Source: Streptomyces fagopyri (lineage in GTDB: Bacteria > Actinomycetota > Actinomycetes > Streptomycetales > Streptomycetaceae). From it: a stretch of 64,000 nucleotides of DNA. The stretch covers positions 1,302,001 through 1,366,000 of the forward strand of contig NZ_CP045643.1 in assembly GCF_009498275.1 (NCBI RefSeq). The letters run 5' to 3'. Both the position numbers and the translations under genes were made by a program. The notes below the pieces were generated by a model. The model did not search any database and was not told the origin of the DNA. It saw only the letters and a program-made list of their open reading frames with translations. Shown piece after piece: positions 16,203 through 23,661 of this stretch. Each line of letters opens with the position of its first letter. Positions within the stretch are counted from its first letter, which is position 1.

Positions 16203-18587
16203 TCACCCGCTCGCCCCGCCGTCCGGCGAACCGGGCGCGGGGGCCTGGCCGGGGGCGGGGCGGCGCGGCGGCGGAAGTACCGGGGCGGGGGAGGGCGGAG
16301 GGCCGGACTCCGCGAGGGTGCGGAGCAGGGTGCTGCGGACCTCCGTGATCCTGGGATCGCGGCGGTATCCGTTGTGCCGTTCCAGTGGCCAGAAGACGGG
16401 CTGGGCGCGGGTACGGGCGTGCGACCGCTCGGCGTCGGGGTCCATCGGGTCCACCCCGTCGTCCCATTTCTCGTCCACACCGGGGATGCCGATCGGACCG
16501 GCCAGCAGGTCCGTCTCGCGGTGGATGTTGACCCACCTGACGAGCAGACGTGTGGGGTCGTCGCCGTGGACCAGGCCGGCGAGGGACTCGACCGTGACAT
16601 AGCCGGGGTAATGGCGTCCGAACACCGCGCGGATCGGACTCCCGGTGGTCAACAGGGCGATACGCGGGCGCAGTTCGGCCCGGATCTGCCACAACGCGGC
16701 CACGGCTATCACCGACCCCATCGACTGCGCGTGCAGCAGGATCCGGGTGCGGCGGTCGGAGTCGAGCAGATGCTCGACGCGGTGCACCAGCTCGGGCACG
16801 GTGCGTACCGTCCACGCCGCCGGCGCGAAAGGGTGCGCGGCACGCGGCCAGAACACGCCGAAGGCCCAGGCGATGCCCGTGTTGCGGCGTGTCTCGGGAC
16901 GCAGCACGACGGCCCGTACGGTGATCAGCGCCACCGCCACGAGCGCGACCAGGGTGAGGGCGCCGAAGGTGGTCAGCTGCTTGAGCACGTCGGCCGTGGT
17001 CCGGTGGACGTTCGTCTGCAAGGTGCCGTCGCCCGCCCAGTTGGCCAGGTAGAGGGTGAGGACCAGGGCCACGATCAGGGAGGCCAGCGCGGCGAGGCCC
17101 TGGTCGTACCAGTCCAGGCCGTCACGCCCCGCGATCTCCGTCCAGCTGATCTCGCGTCGGTGTTTCCTGTCTTCGTCCTCCTCCCAGGGGTGCGCGGAGG
17201 TGGCCTGCTGCCTGCGCTTCCACACCTTCCACAGGGCGTTGGCCCCGGCCGCGAGCCCGCCCAGCGCCACCACCAGCGGGAAGGCCGCGGCGATCACCCG
17301 TACCGCTCTGGGGAGTTGGGTGGCGTACGGGTGTCCGTCCGGAGTGAGCCAGCCCTGTGCCCACAAGGAGAACGCCGCCGTGTAGAGCCACCCGATGAAG
17401 CAGGCCAGCACCGCGACGACGGGCCCGAGCAGCCCGTACAGGGACATCTTCTTGGCGCGGTCGAGGTCTCTGAAGCACATCACGAGACAGGCGACGATCA
17501 TCAGCAGCACCCCGAGCCCCTGGGCGATGACCACGTCGTTGGCCTCCTCGCCCATGCCCGGCAGCATCCAGGACTCGCCGCGCGCGGCGCGCCAGTCCCG
17601 GTCGGGCAGGGCGCCGTAGAGCATGGCGCAGGCCGTCACCGTGAGACATACGGCGACGGTCGTACGCTGGTGGTCGAGCGGCCACCGTTTGTGCCACGCC
17701 ACCTGCCGGAACCAGGGGCCGTCGGCGACGACCAGTGCCGCCGGCACCAGGATGAGGACGAAGAGCACCAGCCCCACCGTCGTGCCACCGTGGCGCATGT
17801 CGTACTGGAACGAGGGAACGATCAGCAGCATCGCGACCGTGAGCAGTCCGGTGCACAGATGCTGCGCGGCAAGGCCCTCGGCCCGCCAGTTGTACTCCCA
17901 AAAGCCCCGCGCCTCGAGCGGCCGCCGCACGGTGCCGGGCTCCCGCGCCCGCAGCCTGTCCTCGTCCTCGAAACGCCGCTGAGCCTCGAACTCCACCGTT
18001 TTCAGGACCGGTCGGTACTCCTTCTTGGCGTCCCGAGCACTGAACGCCATCACCGCTCCGACGAGCAGCGGCACGACGGCGGCGAGGGTCAGACCCAGCC
18101 CCGTGCCCATGTCGCGCGCGGCCTCGACGAGGGGGTTCCGCGCACCGCAGGGGGACCGCGCGGCCGCCCCGCACTGCCATACGACCTGGTCCATGGCCGC
18201 CTGTCCGAACACGCCCACCAGCATCACCGTCAGCGACAGTCCGAGGAGCCGGGCCCCGAAGTCGTACAGCGCGCCCGACAGTCTGTTGCGCGGGGGCAGT
18301 CCTGGCTGCATCCAGGTCACCAGGTTGATCAGCAGAAAGGGCAGCAGACACAGCCACATCGCCCGCCCCGCGCCGCCGATCGTCAGCCGGTTCCAGTCGT
18401 ACACCTGCCGCTCGACCGGAGGCTCGGACTCGTCCGGCTCCACCGCCGCGTACCAGCCGGCGCCCTCGTCCCCACTGATCCGGCGGACGGACGGCGGCTC
18501 AAGTGCCTCCGTACGGTCCACCGGGCCGATGCCGGGCACGACCAGTTCGATCAGACGGGTATGCCGCCCCTGGGATCCGTTGTCCAT
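16203..18587 (-). CDS. Large multi-pass membrane protein with a C-terminal hydrolase-like domain
   Basis: 794 residues from ATG 18587. About eleven hydrophobic segments fill residues ~75-600 (for example MWLCLLPFLLINLVTWM, LGLSLTVMLVGVFGQA, GLGVLLMIVACLVMCF, ALTLVALVAVALITVRAVV). The N-terminal ~65 residues begin LIELVVPGIGPVDRTE, a phrase that recalls lipase/esterase-like proteins. Near residue 640, RTRILLHAQSMGSVIAVAAL gives A-Q-S-M-G, close to the GxSxG nucleophile elbow of alpha/beta hydrolases, and later residues include GSPI, HGDD and HRETDLLAGPI. So a hydrolase may be split around, or interrupted by, a membrane domain. The C-terminus is Pro-rich. Function unknown; no operon partner. 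Confidence 0.65.
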   Translation of the reverse strand: MDNGSQGRHTRLIELVVPGIGPVDRTEALEPPSVRRISGDEGAGWYAAVEPDESEPPVERQVYDWNRLTIGGAGRAMWLCLLPFLLINLVTWMQPGLPPRNRLSGALYDFGARLLGLSLTVMLVGVFGQAAMDQVVWQCGAAARSPCGARNPLVEAARDMGTGLGLTLAAVVPLLVGAVMAFSARDAKKEYRPVLKTVEFEAQRRFEDEDRLRAREPGTVRRPLEARGFWEYNWRAEGLAAQHLCTGLLTVAMLLIVPSFQYDMRHGGTTVGLVLFVLILVPAALVVADGPWFRQVAWHKRWPLDHQRTTVAVCLTVTACAMLYGALPDRDWRAARGESWMLPGMGEEANDVVIAQGLGVLLMIVACLVMCFRDLDRAKKMSLYGLLGPVVAVLACFIGWLYTAAFSLWAQGWLTPDGHPYATQLPRAVRVIAAAFPLVVALGGLAAGANALWKVWKRRQQATSAHPWEEDEDRKHRREISWTEIAGRDGLDWYDQGLAALASLIVALVLTLYLANWAGDGTLQTNVHRTTADVLKQLTTFGALTLVALVAVALITVRAVVLRPETRRNTGIAWAFGVFWPRAAHPFAPAAWTVRTVPELVHRVEHLLDSDRRTRILLHAQSMGSVIAVAALWQIRAELRPRIALLTTGSPIRAVFGRHYPGYVTVESLAGLVHGDDPTRLLVRWVNIHRETDLLAGPIGIPGVDEKWDDGVDPMDPDAERSHARTRAQPVFWPLERHNGYRRDPRITEVRSTLLRTLAESGPPPSPAPVLPPPRRPAPGQAPAPGSPDGGASG

Positions 18588-19134
18588 GGCAGATCACAGT
18601 GAGGGGCACGGACGGCGCTCACAATGCGTCAAAAGTACGAGACCGAGGGTGTCCGCCGCCGGCGGGCGGGAACGGCCCGGTCCTTCCGGGGCCCGGCGAC
18701 GTGTCCCGAGGCGCAGGGGGCCGATGGGTCGGGGGCCCATTCCGTCGACCGGGGCGGCCCCACCGAACGAAGCGTCCATCCGGTGGCGGTGTGCTGGGAC
18801 GCCGTTCCCGGACCGTCTCCCCACTCGTCCCGCGGCACCGTCCCGCTCTGTCCTGCCCCGTCCCGCCGAACCGTGTCGTTCCGCCTCCACCCCCGCCCGT
18901 CCGGCGTGGCTCGGGTCATGAATTCCCGCTCCTGTGCCGGTTCGCAGGGCCGGACGGGGTGGCGCGGATGAAGCAACGGTATGAAGCCGGGACCCGTTCG
19001 GACGCGTTCCGGCACGTCCGCTCGCTCGGTCGGACCCCTTTGGCTTGTGTAAGTCCCGACATTCCGGTCGCCCCACGTCGCCCTCCCAGGGCACGCGGCG
19101 GCATGTCCGGACACACGTTCCCGCAGGAGGTTTG
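18588..19134. other. 547-bp divergent intergenic region
   Basis: Separates the minus-strand membrane protein from the plus-strand secreted NADase. I see no protein-coding frame with coding-like features, no tRNA and no strong hairpin. It must hold both promoters, but no convincing -35/-10 pair stands out. Confidence 0.5.
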
Positions 19135-19941
19135 GTGAGATCGTCACATTGGTGTGCGAGCCTGGCGGCGGTGGGAGGCCTGACCGGCTCCCTGGTGCTG
19201 GGCGCCTCCGTCACATCGTCCGCGGCCCCCGCGGACAGGGACGGCGGCGTTTCAGGTGCTGCCGCGCACGCCTGGCCCGTCAAGCCGGTTCCGGCAGCGG
19301 CGGTTTCGCCCGCGCTGTCGAGGGTCGCATTCGGCGGGCTCGTCCAGCCGCAGGTGTGCAGGGGCCTGATGCCCGCCCCTATCGCGCCGGCGCTGCGCCC
19401 GTACTTCTTCTGCGGTGACTGGCGGCTGGGCCCCAAGCGGCTGCCGATGTACGGAAAGCTGGGCCGCATCCTCCACAGGTACGACCGGCTCGGCGGCCTC
19501 ACCGCCGTGACGTTCCTGAACCGGTGGTGGGACCCCACCGCCGACTCCGGTCAGGGCGACTGGCGTTACCCGCCGGACGACGGCTACACGCACAGGAACC
19601 AGACCGTGGTGGCCGCTCCCCTCATGCTCCACGCGGGCCAGAAGCTGGACCGGTTCGGCAGCGAGGCGGGCCGGTTCCTCGCCCCGGCGGGCACCAGGTA
19701 CGGCAAGCGTTCGATCCCGCCGTCGAGCCTCAACACCATGGACCCGCGCTACCCGTACGACTACCACGTGTACAAGGTGACCAAGGACGTCGTGGTGTGC
19801 GCGGGCAGGACCGCCCCCGGGTTCGAGCAGTCGGGCCTCGGCATCCAGTATGTGACGTCAAGTCAGTTCTGTCCGAGCATCCCGCGTACCACGGTGGCGG
19901 ACCTCGTACGCAACGGCACCCTGCGGCGAATCGTCAAGTAG
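19135..19941 (+). CDS. Secreted TNT-superfamily NAD glycohydrolase, fungal surface-NADase-like
   Basis: 268 residues from GTG 19135, placed by the strong gcaggagg 5 bp upstream. Residues 1-31 form a Sec-type signal (LAAVGGLTGSLVLGASVTSSAAP). The mature part begins with a linker and then FFCGDWRLGPKRLP (91-104) and YDRLGGLTAVTFLNRWW (~116-132). The TNT core follows: DWRYPPDDGY (142-151), LDRFGSEAGRFLAPAGTRYG (171-190), RSIPPSSL (192-199), YPYDYHVYKV (206-215) and FEQSGLGIQY (230-239). Four cysteines (75, 93, 222, 246) remain in the mature protein and could form disulfides outside the cell. This layout recalls the secreted conidial NADases of filamentous fungi more than the mycobacterial toxin domain, which usually sits on a large carrier. 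Predicted to cleave NAD+ to nicotinamide and ADP-ribose. The small gene at 20026 follows. Confidence 0.8.
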   Translation: MRSSHWCASLAAVGGLTGSLVLGASVTSSAAPADRDGGVSGAAAHAWPVKPVPAAAVSPALSRVAFGGLVQPQVCRGLMPAPIAPALRPYFFCGDWRLGPKRLPMYGKLGRILHRYDRLGGLTAVTFLNRWWDPTADSGQGDWRYPPDDGYTHRNQTVVAAPLMLHAGQKLDRFGSEAGRFLAPAGTRYGKRSIPPSSLNTMDPRYPYDYHVYKVTKDVVVCAGRTAPGFEQSGLGIQYVTSSQFCPSIPRTTVADLVRNGTLRRIVK

Positions 19942-19965
19942 TCCCCCGCGTCCGCGCGGGAACCC

Positions 19966-20005
19966 GCCGAAGCCGGACCCGGTCACATCCGGGTCCGGCT
20001 TCGGC
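19966..20005. terminator. 17-bp perfect hairpin between the NADase and the small downstream gene
   Basis: The arm 19966-19982 (core GAAGCCGGACCCGG) pairs with 19989-20005 around the 6-nt loop TCACAT. It begins 25 bp after the NADase stop and ends 20 bp before the next ATG, just ahead of that gene's ribosome binding site (gaggaagga). It may be a terminator or an attenuating or stabilising element separating the expression of the two genes. Confidence 0.7.
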
Positions 20006-20025
20006 CCCGAGGAAGGACCGACGCC

Positions 20026-20280
20026 ATGGACCGGTTCGAGCTGTGCCGGGCCCTCCGGGCGGCCGGGGTCCCCTCCGCGTACTACGAGATCCCGGACTGC
20101 CCCGGCGAACATCGGGCCGCGGACCGGTACTTCCTCGAAGAACGTGACGGGGAATGGCTGGTGGGCGTCCACGAGCGGAGACGGCGCGAGGTCTTCGAAC
20201 GGTTCGCCGACGAGGGCCGGGCCTGCGGCTGGATCTACGACCGCCTCACCGACGAGGGACCGGCTCCCGGGCCGGACTGA
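20026..20280 (+). CDS. Small acidic/basic protein downstream of the NADase, candidate immunity or partner protein
   Basis: 84 residues, ATG 20026 preceded by gaggaaggac. The sequence runs MDRFELCRALRAAGVPSAYY, then EHRAADRYFLEERDGEWLVG, then ERRRREVFERFADEGRACGW, with a flexible Pro/Gly tail. It has no signal peptide or membrane helix, so it should be cytoplasmic. The helix-strand-helix alternation and strong charge suggest a small folded protein. I do not recognise the family. Its position directly after a secreted NAD-degrading enzyme makes protection of the producer, or assistance with the toxin, a natural hypothesis. However, it does not look like the known TNT immunity factor, and an unrelated housekeeping role remains possible. 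The MITE-like repeat starts at the base after its stop codon. Confidence 0.65.
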   Translation: MDRFELCRALRAAGVPSAYYEIPDCPGEHRAADRYFLEERDGEWLVGVHERRRREVFERFADEGRACGWIYDRLTDEGPAPGPD

Positions 20281-20455
20281 GGACGGTCCCATGATTCCCG
20301 GCGGCCGGGCGACGAGGGCCACGGCACCCCGCCGCGCGGTCGGACCGACCGGACACACCGGGCACGAGGACGGCCCTCCGCCGTACGACCCTCCGGCGTA
20401 CGACGCACGGCGTCCGACACCGAGCGCCGGCCCCCCGGGGGGATCACGGGCCGGC
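20281..20455. mobile_element. MITE-like intergenic repeat with terminal inverted repeats, copy 1
   Basis: This ~175-bp stretch matches 43746-43905 in reverse-complement orientation along its whole length, by eye about 75-80 percent identical. Shared blocks (reverse complement) include GTCGGACGC-GTGCGTCG, GGCGGAGGG-CGTCCTCGT, GGTGTGTCCGG and GGTGCCGTGG. The ends are imperfect inverted repeats: GGTCCCATGATTCCCGG (20285-20301) versus CCGGGGGGATCACGGGCC (20435-20452). A 15-bp internal duplication (tacg-cggagggtcg type, around 20370-20400) accounts for most of the extra length. No transposase. It lies between the small gene ending at 20280 and a convergent reductase gene. Confidence 0.65.
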
Positions 20456-20576
20456 CTCCCGCCTCACCACGCGGCGGGAATCGCGCGCACGCCGCACGAC
20501 GGGCGTCACCCGCTCCGCCGTCATCCGCTCCGCCGTCACCTCCGCCGCGCGGCGCGACCGGCACCGGCACCGGTGC

Positions 20577-21608
20577 TCAGACGTGCTGGACGGCGCCGTG
20601 CTCGATGAGGCTTCTGGCGCAGTCCAGTACGGTCTCGCCGGCCGGCCGGGGCCGCCAGCCGAGAACCCGCCGCGCCTTGTCCGTGCTGTGCCGGTTGCGG
20701 CGGCCGAGGGCCGGCGTGATCTCACGCAGCGACGGGTCCCGGAACCGGGCCGCGAGCCGGACCGCGAAGTCCGGGACCTGCCGGGTGGAGACCCGGCGGC
20801 CGTCCGCGCCGAGGCCGTCCCGCAGGATGCGGGCCATCTCCGTCATCCAGGTGAACTCGCCGGTGGCGAGGAAGCGTTGGCCCGCGGCGTCCGGCGACGT
20901 CATCGCCCGGAGGTGCACGTCGACGAGATCACGGACGTCCACGATCTCCAGCCCGATCCGCGGGATGCCGGACATGGCACCGGAGATCATGCGCCCGACG
21001 ATTCCGACGGAACCGAGGGTGGCCGTCGTGAGGATGGGGCCGAACACGGCGCCGGGCAGCACGGTGGTCAGTTCGGTGCGTCCCGGGTGGCTGTCCATGA
21101 AGTCCCACGCGGCCCGCTCGGCGAGCGTCTTCGAGCGGCGGTAGGGGATCAGCGTGGGATCGTCCGGGTCGGTCCACAGCGTCTCGTCGGTCACGCCCTC
21201 CGTCGCGTACGACGACGGGCTCGCGGCGTTCGCCGCCGAGGTCATCACGACGCGCCCGACCCCGGCCCTGGTCGCGGCACGCAGTACGCGCAGCGCGCCG
21301 TCGCGGGCCGGGGCGATGAGCGCGTCCGGATCACGGGGGTCGGCGCCGCCGAGCGGGGAGGCGACGTGCAGTACGCGGTCGACACCCTTGACCGCGGCGT
21401 CCCAGCCGTCGTCCGCCGTGAGGTCCGCGACGGCGAAGCCCAGCCGGCCGGCGGGGTCGACGACGGTCGACACGGCGTCGACGACGGCCTGCTTCTTCCC
21501 CTCGTCCCGCACGGTGGTCCGCACTTCGTAGCCGCCGCGCAGCAGCTCCGCGATGCACCAGCCCGCGATGTAGCCGCTGCCACCGGTCACCAGAACCACT
21601 TCGGCCAT
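20577..21608 (-). CDS. NAD(P)-dependent reductase of the dihydroflavonol-reductase-like extended SDR family
   Basis: 343 residues from ATG 21608 (gcggagaacggcc upstream). The N-terminal Rossmann motif is VLVTGGSGYIAGWCIAELL (GxxGxxG). The family pattern continues with TVRDEGKKQAVV, VLHVASPLGG and VVMTSAANAASPSSY. The active-site region is IPYRRSKTLAERAAWDF, where Y-x-x-x-K is supplied by Y-R-R-S-K. The C-terminal part (RRNRHSTDKARRVLGWRPRP) is typical of aldehyde or flavonoid-like reductases. It is divergent from a TetR regulator (start 21731) with two operator-like palindromes between, so it is probably controlled by that repressor and responds to a small carbonyl compound. Confidence 0.85.
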   Translation of the reverse strand: MAEVVLVTGGSGYIAGWCIAELLRGGYEVRTTVRDEGKKQAVVDAVSTVVDPAGRLGFAVADLTADDGWDAAVKGVDRVLHVASPLGGADPRDPDALIAPARDGALRVLRAATRAGVGRVVMTSAANAASPSSYATEGVTDETLWTDPDDPTLIPYRRSKTLAERAAWDFMDSHPGRTELTTVLPGAVFGPILTTATLGSVGIVGRMISGAMSGIPRIGLEIVDVRDLVDVHLRAMTSPDAAGQRFLATGEFTWMTEMARILRDGLGADGRRVSTRQVPDFAVRLAARFRDPSLREITPALGRRNRHSTDKARRVLGWRPRPAGETVLDCARSLIEHGAVQHV

Positions 21609-21648
21609 GGCCGTTCTCCGCTTCGTCAGGTGGGTGTGGGAAAATGAA

Positions 21649-21695
21649 ACGGAAGCCCCTCCGTTACGGCTTCGAACGTACCGGAAGCCCTTCCG
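21649..21695. promoter_or_regulatory. Two TetR-type operator palindromes, 32 bp centre to centre
   Basis: Site 1 is ACGGAAGCCCCTCCGT (21649-21664); site 2 is CGGAAGCCCTTCCG (21682-21695), a perfect 6+2+6 palindrome. Their centres are 32 bp apart, three helical turns. Both lie between the divergent starts at 21608 and 21731, as expected for autoregulation by the adjacent TetR protein. Confidence 0.65.
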
Positions 21696-21730
21696 TTTCG
21701 CAATCCGCACTGAACGGACCACCGACACCC

Positions 21731-22306
21731 GTGAACTCGCTGCCACCGAAGCCGACGCGTTCCGACGCCCGCAGCAACCGGGCGCGCATCCTGGCCGCCG
21801 CCACCGAGGCGTTCTCGGCCTCCACCAGCGCCTCCATGACGTCCATCGCCAAGCAGGCCGGGGTCGGCGTCGGAACCCTGTACCGGCACTTCCCGACCCG
21901 GGAAGCCCTCGTCGTCGAGCTCTACGACCAGGAGATCCAGAAGCTCATCGACCTCGCCCACACCCTGGCCGGCTCGCTCCCGCCGCTCACGGCCCTGCGC
22001 GGCTGGTTCGAGGAGGTCGCCCGGTACGGCCAGCTCAAGTACGGCGTGGCCGAGGTCATCCACGCGGCGACCAACGGCGGCCTCGACGACGAGCACTACG
22101 GACCCTTCCTCGGCGCGATCACCGCCCTCCTCGACGCCGGCGCCGCCGAGGGCTCGCTGAAGCCGGGCACCGACCCGGAGGACGTACTCCTCCAGCTCAG
22201 CGTGCTGTGGCGGATCCCCCCGGGGCCCGGCAGCCAGGAACGGGCCGCCCGGATCCTCGACCTCGTCGCCGACGGGCTCCGCAGCCGGCCACCGGAATCC
22301 GCGTAG
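21731..22306 (+). CDS. TetR-family transcriptional regulator
   Basis: 191 residues. I chose GTG 21731 because an upstream in-frame ATG (21644) would place the operator palindromes inside the gene and add a Ser/Pro-rich leader. The N-terminal HTH is RSNRARILAAATEAFSASTS then SIAKQAGVGVGTLYRHFPTR, a textbook TetR helix 2-3 with the TLYRHFP signature. Residues ~70-190 form the ligand-binding helical domain (LRGWFEEVARYGQLKYGVAE). It is divergent from the reductase gene; two palindromes in the gap suggest that it represses both genes and is released by a substrate of the reductase. Confidence 0.9.
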   Translation: MNSLPPKPTRSDARSNRARILAAATEAFSASTSASMTSIAKQAGVGVGTLYRHFPTREALVVELYDQEIQKLIDLAHTLAGSLPPLTALRGWFEEVARYGQLKYGVAEVIHAATNGGLDDEHYGPFLGAITALLDAGAAEGSLKPGTDPEDVLLQLSVLWRIPPGPGSQERAARILDLVADGLRSRPPESA

Positions 22307-22478
22307 CACCGGGGCGGGCGGCGTCGACCCCGGGTGGACGCCGCCCGCCGCCGCACCGGGACTGATCCGCCTCCGCGCCCGACCCGTTCACCGCCCCGCG
22401 CGCCCCCGTCCGTGACGACCGCCGCCACGGCCGGGTGGGCGCGGGACGGCCACCCCCGCACGGTCGGGTCCGTCCGGG

Positions 22479-22506
22479 ACGGGCACTCCCGCGCGGGAGT
22501 GCCCGT
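22479..22506. terminator. 28-bp perfect palindrome between convergent genes
   Basis: ACGGGCACTCCCGC (22479-22492) is followed directly by its reverse complement (22493-22506). It lies between the TetR gene end (22306) and the oxidoreductase end (22531, minus strand) and is well placed as a bidirectional terminator. Confidence 0.65.
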
Positions 22507-22530
22507 ACGGGACCCAGCGCCCGCCGGGGG

Positions 22531-23532
22531 TCACGCGCCGTCCTGAACGGCGAGCACGATCTTGCCGCGGTGCTCCCTGCGTTCCAGGCGCTCGTGCGCG
22601 GCGCGTGCCCGCTCCAGCGGGAACACCGCCTCGACCGGCACCCGGTACCGGCCGGCCGCGACCCGCTCGGCGAGTTCCCGCAGGTCCGCGCGCGGGTCGT
22701 AGCCGTGGATCTGCAGGTTGGTGAGCTGGAACCCGAGGACGGACGCGTTCTTCGGGTAGAAGTCACGGGTGTCGACGACGCTCGGCTCCAGGGCCACGTT
22801 GGCGAGGGCGACCACCCGTCCGCCGTGGCCGACCTCGCGCAGACTCCGGGCGAAGGCGGGGCCGCCGACGGTGTCGAGGACGATGTCCGCACCGCGGCCC
22901 CCGGTCAGCCGCAGCACCTCGTCGACCTCGGCGTCGTCGGGGTGCGCGGAGGTGTCGAGGGTGTCCCGCGCACCGAACCCGGCCGCCCAGGCGGTCTTCT
23001 CCGCCGAACCCGCCGACGCGATGACCCGGGCGCCGGCGCCCGCCGCGATCTGCACGGCCGCGCTGCCCACCCCGCTCGCCGCGGCCTTCACCAGTACGGT
23101 GTCGCCCTCGGTCACCTTCGCCAGCCTGAGCAGGCAGTACCAGGCGGACAGCCACGCCACGGGCAGGGTGGCGGCCTGCGTCAGCTCGACGCCCTCCGGG
23201 AGCACGGTCACACGCTCGGCCGGCACGACAGCCAACTCGGCATAGAAACCAGGCGCGTTCACCCCGTCCAGGGCCATGACCCGCTGCCCGGCCCGGACCC
23301 CGGTCACCCCCTCCCCCACGGCCTCCACGACGCCGGACGCCTCGACGCCCGGGATCAGCGGGGGCCGGCCGGCCCGGTGGTACACCCCGGCCCGCACGAG
23401 CGCGTCCGCGCGGTTCACCCCCGCCGCCGCGATCCGCACCAGCACCTGTCCGGGGCCGGCGACCGGGTCCGGCACCTCCACCGGGACCAGCACCTCGGGC
23501 CCGCCGAACTCGTCGATCCGCACCGCACGCAT
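22531..23532 (-). CDS. Quinone oxidoreductase-like medium-chain dehydrogenase
   Basis: 333 residues from ATG 23532 (gagggagcagg upstream). The GroES-like N-domain starts MRAVRIDEFGGPEVLVPVEV, with AAGVNRADALVRAG and IPGVEASGVVEAVGEGV. The NADPH-binding motif is the AAASGVGSAAVQIA-type turn (~150-165), and no structural or catalytic zinc cysteines are present, so it is the zinc-independent quinone-reductase (zeta-crystallin) type. It ends EHRGKIVLAVQDGA, typical of the family. It probably reduces quinones or enones with NADPH. It is divergent from the CGNR regulator at 23662, with paired inverted repeats in the gap, which suggests control by that protein. Confidence 0.85.
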   Translation of the reverse strand: MRAVRIDEFGGPEVLVPVEVPDPVAGPGQVLVRIAAAGVNRADALVRAGVYHRAGRPPLIPGVEASGVVEAVGEGVTGVRAGQRVMALDGVNAPGFYAELAVVPAERVTVLPEGVELTQAATLPVAWLSAWYCLLRLAKVTEGDTVLVKAAASGVGSAAVQIAAGAGARVIASAGSAEKTAWAAGFGARDTLDTSAHPDDAEVDEVLRLTGGRGADIVLDTVGGPAFARSLREVGHGGRVVALANVALEPSVVDTRDFYPKNASVLGFQLTNLQIHGYDPRADLRELAERVAAGRYRVPVEAVFPLERARAAHERLERREHRGKIVLAVQDGA

Positions 23533-23590
23533 ACCGCACCTGCTCCCTCGGGGGACGTACCGGAACACCGCACGCAAGGCCGACCCGCAC

Positions 23591-23642
23591 AGTGACACCG
23601 GTTGAAGTGGTGTCACTGTGCGACACCTTATGAACAGGTGTC
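23591..23642. promoter_or_regulatory. Two inverted repeats sharing the GACACC/GGTGTC half-site
   Basis: Repeat A: AGTGACACC (23591-23599) and GGTGTCACT (23609-23617), perfect 9-bp arms with a 9-bp spacer. Repeat B: GACACCT (23622-23628) and AGGTGTC (23636-23642), perfect 7-bp arms with a 7-bp spacer. Both lie between the divergent oxidoreductase and CGNR genes and probably bind the CGNR protein. Confidence 0.6.
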
Positions 23643-23649
23643 AAGGCGT

Positions 23650-23655
23650 TAGAAT
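23650..23655 (+). promoter_or_regulatory. -10 element TAGAAT predicting a leaderless transcript
   Basis: TAGAAT ends 6 bp before ATG 23662, so the transcript should begin at or next to the start codon. No ribosome binding site precedes that ATG (ttagaatcggacc), which supports a leaderless mRNA. Confidence 0.5.
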
Positions 23656-23661
23656 CGGACC

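Noticed and set aside
14868..18602. Very long open frame on the plus strand (over 1200 codons)
   Set aside because: It is the antisense shadow of the LOG, ABC fragment and membrane-protein genes. Stop codons are rare in GC-rich DNA, and the translation has no recognisable domains.
20281..20455. Conserved short peptide in the repeat element (R-R-G-A-V-A, R-P-P-G-I)
   Set aside because: The peptide similarity follows from DNA similarity; the copies differ in length by non-multiples of three and have no start signals.
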